NCBI RefSeq assembly: GCF_001735805.1
Contig: NZ_CP017248.1
Coordinates: forward strand, 7,750,001 to 7,814,000
From: Streptomyces fodineus
Lineage (GTDB): Bacteria; Actinomycetota; Actinomycetes; Streptomycetales; Streptomycetaceae
Direction: 5' to 3'
DNA length: 64,000 bases
Under the pieces are notes generated by a model. The model was given only the letters and a program-made list of their open reading frames with translations. It did no database searches and was not told where the DNA came from. Both the position numbers and the translations under genes were made by a program. This document shows, piece by piece, positions 59,033-64,000 of this stretch (the stretch's first letter is position 1; every line of letters starts with the position of its first letter).

Positions 59033-59530
59033 ATGGGCATGAGCGTGACCATCTCGGTGGCGACCGAGCAGGACGCGGAGCAGATCTTCCGGCTCCAGTA
59101 CCTGTGCTTCCAGAGCGAGGCGGCGCTGTACGGCAATTACCGCATCGACCCGCTCGTCCAAACACTGGACTCCGTCCGCGAGGAGGTCACCTCCGACTGC
59201 GTCTTCGTCGCCCGGCTCGGCGAGGAGGTGGTCGGCTCGGTCCGCGGCAAGCTCGCCGAGGACGGTACGGCCGCCATCGGCAAGCTCTGTGTCCACCCGC
59301 GCCTCCAGGGCCACGGCATCGGCGCCCGGCTGCTGCGCGCGGCGGAGGCGGCGCTGGCGGAAGAGCGCGGCGCGACCCGCTTCCGCCTCTTCACCGGCCA
59401 CCGCAGCGAGGGCAACCTCCGCCTGTACCGCCGCTCCGGCTACGAGACGGTGGGCCGCTCCAAGGGCGCCGACGGAGTGGAGATGATCGTCCTCGAAAAG
59501 CAGGCGGGGACGTACGCGGCTACGGCTTGA
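59033..59530 (+). CDS. GNAT-family N-acetyltransferase
   Basis: A 165-residue GNAT with the acetyl-CoA pyrophosphate-binding motif KLCVHPRLQGHGIGARLL and a C-terminal RRSGYETVGRSKGADGVEM. The acyl acceptor is not identifiable. ATG 59033 or 59039 is the likely start; GGGAGG lies about 10 nt before the first. It is convergent with the small membrane protein, with an 11-bp 3' overlap. Confidence 0.86.
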   Translation: MGMSVTISVATEQDAEQIFRLQYLCFQSEAALYGNYRIDPLVQTLDSVREEVTSDCVFVARLGEEVVGSVRGKLAEDGTAAIGKLCVHPRLQGHGIGARLLRAAEAALAEERGATRFRLFTGHRSEGNLRLYRRSGYETVGRSKGADGVEMIVLEKQAGTYAATA

Positions 59531-59939
59531 CGGTGTTCTGCGCCTTCCGCAGCCAGTACATCGCGGAGATCGGCAGCAGCACCGGGATGAAGATGTACCC
59601 CGCCCCGTAGTACGACCAGACCGTCGTGTCCGGGAACGCCGAGTGGTCGACCAGGGTCCAGGTACCGACGAGCAGCACACCCGCGAGCTCGGCGGCACAG
59701 CACGCCAGTGCCGCCCTGCGGGCCGTCTCCCCGCCCCGGACGAGCGTGTACGTGATGAACCCGTACACGATCCCGGCAACAGCAGACAGCGAATAGGCCA
59801 GCGGCGCCCGCTGAAAGTCCGTGCTGATCTGGTACGCCGACCGCGACACCGCACCGACCACCATCACGCCGTAGAACCAGACGAGCAGCATGCCCGGCCC
59901 GCTGATCAACCGGGTCGGCTTGTCCTCCACCGCCGTCAC
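59520..59939 (-). CDS. Small integral membrane protein, unknown function
   Basis: A 139-residue protein with about four transmembrane helices (LISGPGMLLVWFYGVMVVGA, LAYSLSAVAGIVYGFITYTL, AALACCAAELAGVLLVGTW, YIFIPVLLPISAMYWL). GTG 59939 is chosen because GGGGAGG precedes it by 5 nt and the upstream gene stops one base earlier. The tight TGA-G-GTG junction implies coupling. No enzymatic motif is seen. Confidence 0.8.
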   Translation of the reverse strand: MTAVEDKPTRLISGPGMLLVWFYGVMVVGAVSRSAYQISTDFQRAPLAYSLSAVAGIVYGFITYTLVRGGETARRAALACCAAELAGVLLVGTWTLVDHSAFPDTTVWSYYGAGYIFIPVLLPISAMYWLRKAQNTVKP

Positions 59940-59940
59940 C

Positions 59941-60300
59941 TCAGCCTCCCCAGATGTCATAGAGCCGTACCTCCAGCACGGCCAGCACCACACCGCCCGC
60001 GGCGACCGTCACCGAGCCCCACTTGGACCGCTCGGCCAGGGACATGAACCCCGCCGCCGGCACGCACGCGAACGCGCCCAGCAGATACGCCACGAAGATC
60101 GTCGTACCCTGCGCCGGCTTCTCGCCCCGCGCCAGCTGCACGATCCCGACCACCAGCTGCACCACCGCCAGCAGCGACACCACGGCCATGCCGATGAAGT
60201 GCCAGTCCTTGGTCGGCTGGTCCCGGTAGGCGGCCCAGCCGCACCAGGCGGCGAGCAACAGCGCGGCGACCCCGGTCACCAGCGTCAGGGCATTGAGCAT
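59941..60300 (-). CDS. Small integral membrane protein, unknown function
   Basis: A 119-residue protein with four predicted helices (LTLVTGVAALLLAAWCGWAA, FIGMAVVSLLAVVQLVVGIV, IFVAYLLGAFACVPAAGF, VTVAAGGVVLAVLEVRLY). It is the first gene of a two-gene operon with 59520-59939. It may form a complex with that protein; this is inferred only from coupling and similar size. Confidence 0.8.
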   Translation of the reverse strand: MLNALTLVTGVAALLLAAWCGWAAYRDQPTKDWHFIGMAVVSLLAVVQLVVGIVQLARGEKPAQGTTIFVAYLLGAFACVPAAGFMSLAERSKWGSVTVAAGGVVLAVLEVRLYDIWGG

Positions 60301-60606
60301 GCGGTGACCTTATTACGGCCGAAACGGACGCCGACCGCCGACCCCGGCCGTAGGCCGTACCGCCGCAGGACTCCAGGCGGGCCGCGCCGCCGGAATGGTC
60401 ACCGTGGCGTTGGCCACAACCCACCGGGCGGAGTGACCCGGCGCCGATCTCGTGGTGAAGGATCTGCCCCTCTCGTCGGCACTGGTCACCGACGGGGGTG
60501 TGGGGATCTCCGTCCGCCGCCGAGTGCGCCTTCCGGGCTGTCCGCCGCTGTCCAGTATCCGGACGGCGGCGACCGGTCAGCGCCATCCGTCTGCTTTACT
60601 GATCGC
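60301..60606. other. Gene-free divergent intergenic region before the met leader
   Basis: About 300 bp without a supported gene. It contains a near-perfect 10-bp hairpin (GCCGCTGTCC with GGACGGCGGC, about 60545-60572) and a TTTACT -10-like element (60595-60600) placed to start transcription at ATG 60607. The region showed no recognisable SAM-riboswitch pattern on inspection. Confidence 0.5.
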
Positions 60607-60705
60607 ATGACCACGACGAGCTGCCGCATCCTTGCGACCGAGGCGACCATGACGCCCGGTGCTCGTTGTATGTGTCGCCTGATGTGTCGAATGTGCGCCT
60701 TCTAG
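60607..60705 (+). CDS. Candidate Cys/Met-rich leader peptide of metNIQ
   Basis: An ATG-initiated 32-codon frame ends 161 bp before the metN start. The first half (MTTTSCRILATEATM) is ordinary, but the second half contains RCMCRLMCRMC: four Cys and three Met codons within eleven residues, just before the stop. It precedes a methionine importer operon, so ribosome stalling at Cys/Met codons could couple sulfur amino acid supply to metNIQ expression. No Shine-Dalgarno is visible; a TTTACT -10 at 60595-60600 would give a leaderless mRNA. No strong terminator is seen before metN, so the mechanism is open. Confidence 0.55.
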   Translation: MTTTSCRILATEATMTPGARCMCRLMCRMCAF

Positions 60706-60866
60706 AGGGCCCCCGCATCAGCTGAGCCTCGCGCCCCGAAGCGAGAGCCGTGGCATGTCCGTGTGCCGTACCCATACGAGACGCACATCCACTCTTCATG
60801 CCTGAACCGCATGCACCCGTGCCCGGGCACACCCACGCCCGCGCACTCGACAGTGACGGAAATCCT

Positions 60867-61910
60867 GTGATCACCACCTCGGGCCTGACGAAAATCTACC
60901 GGGCTCACCGTTCCCACGGCCGAGAGGTCACCGCCCTCGACGGCGTGGATCTCCACGTCCGCGAAGGCGAGGTCTACGGCGTCATCGGCCAGTCCGGCGC
61001 CGGCAAGTCCTCCCTCATCCGCTGCGTCAACCTGCTGGAGCGCCCCACCTCCGGCACCGTGACCGTCGCCGGGCAGGACCTCACCGCCCTCGCCGGGCGC
61101 GGCCCGCGCGCCGGCAAGGAGCTGCGCCGGGCGCGCAGCCGCATCGGCATGGTCTTCCAGCACTTCAACCTGCTCTCCTCGCGGACCGTGCAGGACAACG
61201 TCGAGCTGCCGCTGGAGATCCTCGGCACGTCCGGCAAGGAGCGCTCGCGCAAGGCGCTGGAGCTCCTCGACCTGGTCGGCCTCGCCGACAAGGCCAAGGC
61301 CTACCCGGCCCAGCTCTCCGGCGGGCAGAAGCAGCGCGTCGGCATCGCCCGTGCCCTCGCCGGCGACCCCAAGGTGCTCCTCTCCGACGAGGCCACCAGC
61401 GCCCTCGACCCCGAGACCACCCGCTCCATCCTCCAGCTGCTGCGCGACCTGAACCGGCAGCTGGGCCTGACCGTCCTGCTCATCACCCACGAGATGGACG
61501 TCGTGAAGTCGGTCTGCGACTCCGCCGCCCTCATGCAGAAGGGCCGGATCGTGGAGTCCGGCACGGTCAGCGAGCTGCTGGCCACCCCCGGCTCCGAGCT
61601 CGCCGCCGCGCTGTTCCCGGTCAGCGGTGAGCGCACGGGCGCCGACCGGACCGTCATCGACGTCACCTTCCACGGCGAGGCCGCCACCCAGCCGGTCATC
61701 TCCCAGCTCGCGCGCACCTACAACATCGACATCTCGATCCTCGGCGCCGCCATCGACACCGTCGGCGGCCTCCAGATCGGCCGCATGCGCATCGAGCTGC
61801 CCGGCCGCTACGAGGACAACGTGGTGCCGATCGGGTTCCTGCGCGAACAGGGCCTGCAGATCGACGTCGTGGGCCAGGAGGCCCTGCTGGTGAAGGAAGG
61901 TGCCAAGTGA
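60867..61910 (+). CDS. metN: Methionine ABC transporter ATP-binding protein
   Basis: A 347-residue ATPase: Walker A GQSGAGKSS, signature LSGGQKQRVGIARAL, Walker B VLLSDEATSALDPET, H loop LLITHEMDVVKSV, and the C-terminal NIL regulatory domain (residues about 265-345) that binds methionine and inhibits transport. GTG 60867 (VITTSGLTKIY) is preferred, with ACGGA upstream; ATG 60798 would add a non-conserved His/Pro-rich leader. It overlaps metI by GTGA. Confidence 0.93.
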   Translation: MITTSGLTKIYRAHRSHGREVTALDGVDLHVREGEVYGVIGQSGAGKSSLIRCVNLLERPTSGTVTVAGQDLTALAGRGPRAGKELRRARSRIGMVFQHFNLLSSRTVQDNVELPLEILGTSGKERSRKALELLDLVGLADKAKAYPAQLSGGQKQRVGIARALAGDPKVLLSDEATSALDPETTRSILQLLRDLNRQLGLTVLLITHEMDVVKSVCDSAALMQKGRIVESGTVSELLATPGSELAAALFPVSGERTGADRTVIDVTFHGEAATQPVISQLARTYNIDISILGAAIDTVGGLQIGRMRIELPGRYEDNVVPIGFLREQGLQIDVVGQEALLVKEGAK

Positions 61911-62644
61911 CCTGGTCCGAGATGCAGCCGCTGCTGTCGCAGGCGTGTACCGAGACGTTCCAGATGGTGCTGTGGTCCACCCTGATCGCCGTCGCCGTCG
62001 GCCTCCCGCTCGGCATCCTCCTCGTCCTCACGGACCGGGGCGGCCTGCTGCAGAACCTCCTCGCCAACAAGGTGACCGGCCAGATCGTGAACATCGGCCG
62101 GTCCATGCCCTTCATCATCCTGATGGTCGCGCTGATGAGCTTCACGCGCTGGGTCACCGGGACGACGATCGGTACGACCGCCGCGATCGTCCCGCTCGCC
62201 ATCGGCGGCATCCCGTTCTTCGCCCGGCTGGTCGAGACGGCCGTCCGCGAAGTGGACAACGGTCTCGTCGAGGCCGTGCAGTCCATGGGCGGCAACACCT
62301 GGACGATCGTCCGCAAGGTCCTCGTCCCCGAGGCCCTGCCCTCGCTGATCGCCAGCACCACCACCACGGTCATCGCCCTCATCGGCTACTCCGCCATGGC
62401 CGGCACCGTCGGCGGCGGCGGCCTCGGCGACCTCGCCGTCCGCTACGGCTACCAGCGCTTCGAGACCCAGCTGATGTGGATCACCGTCGCGATCCTCGCC
62501 GTCGTGATCTCCCTCATCCAGTTCGCCGGCGACCTCGCGGCCCGCTCCCTGCACAGCCGCGGCGGCCGCTCCGGCCCGGCGCCGAAGCTCCGCCTGCTGA
62601 AGGCGACGGAGCCCGCTGCCGCCGACGTCAGCAAGGCCGCCTGA
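61907..62644 (+). CDS. metI: Methionine ABC transporter permease
   Basis: A 245-residue permease with about five transmembrane helices. The cytoplasmic coupling loop is VEAVQSMGGNTWTIVRKVLV, the EAA-type motif; AMAGTVGGGGLGDLAVRYGY is typical of MetI. GTG 61907 overlaps the metN stop. Confidence 0.93.
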   Translation: MTWSEMQPLLSQACTETFQMVLWSTLIAVAVGLPLGILLVLTDRGGLLQNLLANKVTGQIVNIGRSMPFIILMVALMSFTRWVTGTTIGTTAAIVPLAIGGIPFFARLVETAVREVDNGLVEAVQSMGGNTWTIVRKVLVPEALPSLIASTTTTVIALIGYSAMAGTVGGGGLGDLAVRYGYQRFETQLMWITVAILAVVISLIQFAGDLAARSLHSRGGRSGPAPKLRLLKATEPAAADVSKAA

Positions 62645-62710
62645 GGCCCGCAAAGACTCCCCGTACACCCACACACGGGGTCGCACCACCCTTAAGGAAA
62701 GGCACTTTTC

Positions 62711-63541
62711 GTGCGTAACACCGCCAAGCTCACCACCGCCGTCCTCGCCGCCGGAGCCCTCACCTTCGGGCTGACCGCCTGCGGCTCCGGCAGCTCCTCC
62801 GCCTCCCACGACTACAGCGGCCCGCTGGTCGTCGCCGCGAGCCCGACCCCGCACGCCGAGATCCTGGACTTCGTCAAGAAGAACCTGGCGAAGAAGGCGG
62901 GTCTCGACCTGGAGGTCAAGGAGTTCACGGACTACATCACGCCGAACACGGCGACCGAGGACGGCTCGGTGGACGCCAACTACTTCCAGAACCAGCCGTA
63001 CCTGGACGACTTCAACAACAAGCGCGGCACCCACATCGTGCCCGTCGTCACGGTGCACCTGGAGCCGCTCGGCCTGTACTCCCACAAGGTCAAGAAGGCC
63101 GACGCGCTGAAGAGCGGCGCGACCATCGCCGTCCCGAACGACGCCGTCAACGAGGCCCGCGCACTGAAGCTGCTCGCCGCGAACGGGCTCATCACCCTCA
63201 AGCCCGGCGCCGGCAACGAGGCCACCCCGCAGGACATCGCCGAGAACCCCAAGAACCTCAAGTTCAAGGAGGTCGAGGCGGCCCAGACCCCGCGCTCCCT
63301 GGAGGACGTCGACGCGGCCGTGGTGAACGGCAACTACGCCATCTCCGCGGGCCTGAAGCCCGCCAAGAACGCGCTCGTCCTGGAGTCGGCGAAGAACAAC
63401 CCGTACGCCAACTTCCTCGCCGTGAAGAAGGGCAACGAGAAGGACCCGCGGGTCGAGAAGCTCGCCAAGCTCCTCGTCTCGCCCGAGGTCAAGAAGTTCA
63501 TCGCGGACAAGTACCAGGGCTCGGTCATCGCGTCCTTCTGA
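62711..63541 (+). CDS. metQ: Methionine-binding lipoprotein (NlpA/MetQ family)
   Basis: A 276-residue lipoprotein. The signal peptide TAVLAAGALTFGLTACGSGS contains the lipobox LTAC. The binding domain has VVAASPTPHAEILDFVKKNL, DANYFQNQPYLDDF and NYAISAGLKPAKNALVLE, typical of D/L-methionine receptors. GTG 62711 follows AAGGAAAGG. It is the last gene of metNIQ, with a terminator 17 bp after the stop. Confidence 0.94.
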   Translation: MRNTAKLTTAVLAAGALTFGLTACGSGSSSASHDYSGPLVVAASPTPHAEILDFVKKNLAKKAGLDLEVKEFTDYITPNTATEDGSVDANYFQNQPYLDDFNNKRGTHIVPVVTVHLEPLGLYSHKVKKADALKSGATIAVPNDAVNEARALKLLAANGLITLKPGAGNEATPQDIAENPKNLKFKEVEAAQTPRSLEDVDAAVVNGNYAISAGLKPAKNALVLESAKNNPYANFLAVKKGNEKDPRVEKLAKLLVSPEVKKFIADKYQGSVIASF

Positions 63542-63557
63542 TCCGACGCGCACACCC

Positions 63558-63592
63558 ACGGGGTCCGCTCCCTCACCGGGGGCGGACCCCGT
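63558..63592 (+). terminator. Terminator of metNIQ
   Basis: ACGGGGTCCGC (63558-63568) and GCGGACCCCGT (63582-63592) form a perfect 11-bp stem with a 13-nt loop, followed by CGTGCGGTT. Confidence 0.8.
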
Positions 63593-63672
63593 CGTGCGGT
63601 TCAGTGGTTTCATGCTGCATGCTGGGCAGTTCAGCAGGTCCTGAAGGTTTTTCCGAAGTTACGGAGCGGCGC

Positions 63673-64000
63673 ATGAACGGCACCTTTCCCAACGTCTCCA
63701 TCAGCACGGAGAGGTTGGTCCTGCGCCCCTTCGAGGAGTCGGACATCGAGGCCTTCGCCGAGATGATGAACGACGAACTGGTCACCACCTGGACCTCCGT
63801 CCCCCAGCCCTACACCGCGGCCGACGCCCGCGCCTGGATCACCGCGCAGGCCCCGGCCGAACGCGCCGACGGCCGAGGCATCGTGTTCGCCGTCGACGAG
63901 TTCCTCACCCAGCGCCTGGTCGGCACCGTCCATCTGAGCCACACCGACTGGCGGGTGCGCTCGACGGAGATCGCCTACGTCATCGCCCCGTGGGCCCGCG
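63673..64000 (+). CDS. GNAT-family acetyltransferase (RimJ/RimL-like), cut by window end
   Basis: An ATG at 63673 opens a frame of 109 codons to the window edge. TERLVLRPFEESDIEAFAEM near the N terminus and GTVHLSHTDWRVRSTEIAYV fit the RimJ/RimL-type acetyltransferases, which acetylate protein N termini or small amines. The acetyl-CoA motif lies beyond the window. GGAGCGGC lies upstream of the ATG. Confidence 0.78.
   Translation, partial: MNGTFPNVSISTERLVLRPFEESDIEAFAEMMNDELVTTWTSVPQPYTAADARAWITAQAPAERADGRGIVFAVDEFLTQRLVGTVHLSHTDWRVRSTEIAYVIAPWAR

Noticed and set aside
60301..60866. SAM riboswitch (SAM-I or SAM-IV) upstream of metNIQ
   Set aside because: I looked for the conserved core strings of these classes and did not find them; the Cys/Met leader ORF is a better candidate. 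A covariance-model search would settle it.

Overview
The window reads as chromosomal DNA of a Streptomyces species or a very close relative. Base composition is very GC-rich and third codon positions are almost all G or C. GTG starts, stop/start overlaps such as GTGA and ATGA, apparently leaderless genes and rare TTA codons are all visible. From memory, the order glnA-like, infC-rpmI-rplT, trmH, pheST, argCJBDR, argH, plsC, metNIQ matches the Streptomyces coelicolor core region around SCO1616 to SCO1557. That is recollection, not a search result. No insertion sequence, prophage, CRISPR array, rRNA or tRNA gene was seen. This is core genome with a few accessory cassettes.

Layout. 1-1759: a TDT-type transporter cut by the window edge, and a divergent LysR regulator. 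1836-6963: a gamma-glutamylated-amine catabolic island (gamma-glutamyl hydrolase, FadR-type regulator, glutamine synthetase-like ligase, aldehyde dehydrogenase with a damaged 3' end, SDR dehydrogenase), flanked by a D-threonine aldolase-like enzyme (6970-8172). 8445-11914: a repeat-rich membrane protein coupled to a mycosin-like subtilase. 11934-15435: two secreted hydrolases, an SseB-like protein and a DUF1844 protein. 15482-17252: infC-rpmI-rplT behind a structured leader that ends in an intrinsic terminator, with a probable AUC start for IF3. 17471-23314: TrmH methyltransferase, PAS histidine kinase and pheST. 23552-29744: signalling and housekeeping genes, including a convergent pair that each carry a TTA (bldA) codon.

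29763-33752: a DMT permease and a MocR regulator with overlapping start codons, a phosphatase-fold protein lacking its catalytic histidines, DUF6314 and GtrA. 33810-38732: the arginine operon argC-(31-codon ORF)-argJBDR, with ARG-box-like sites at its promoter. 38774-40187: an ECF-type sigma factor and zinc-finger anti-sigma pair. 40204-48593: the most distinctive accessory block. It has two ferric-reductase-like transmembrane NAD(P)H/FAD oxidoreductases, two exported FMN-binding proteins (three FMN-binding domains in all), the flavin transferase ApbE, a degenerate protein kinase with a frame-disrupted start, and a divergent two-component system. Together these look like a flavinylation-dependent transmembrane electron relay. 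48599-56080: an L,D-transpeptidase, a PNPOx-fold protein, argG-argH with ARG boxes across the argG promoter, an aldo/keto reductase, and a TetR/MFS efflux pair with a visible operator. 56178-60300: PlsC, a glycerophosphodiesterase, a sigma-like protein, a GNAT and two small membrane proteins. 60607-63541: the methionine importer metNIQ, preceded by a short ORF whose last residues are strikingly rich in Cys and Met codons. 63673-end: a second GNAT, cut by the window edge.

The best candidates for undescribed biology are the Cys/Met leader ORF before metNIQ, the duplicated FMN/ferric-reductase cassette, the 31-codon ORF filling the argC-argJ gap exactly, the overlapping start codons of the DMT/MocR pair, and the His-rich, frame-disrupted pseudokinase. 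All functional statements rest on motifs and family knowledge; nothing was searched.
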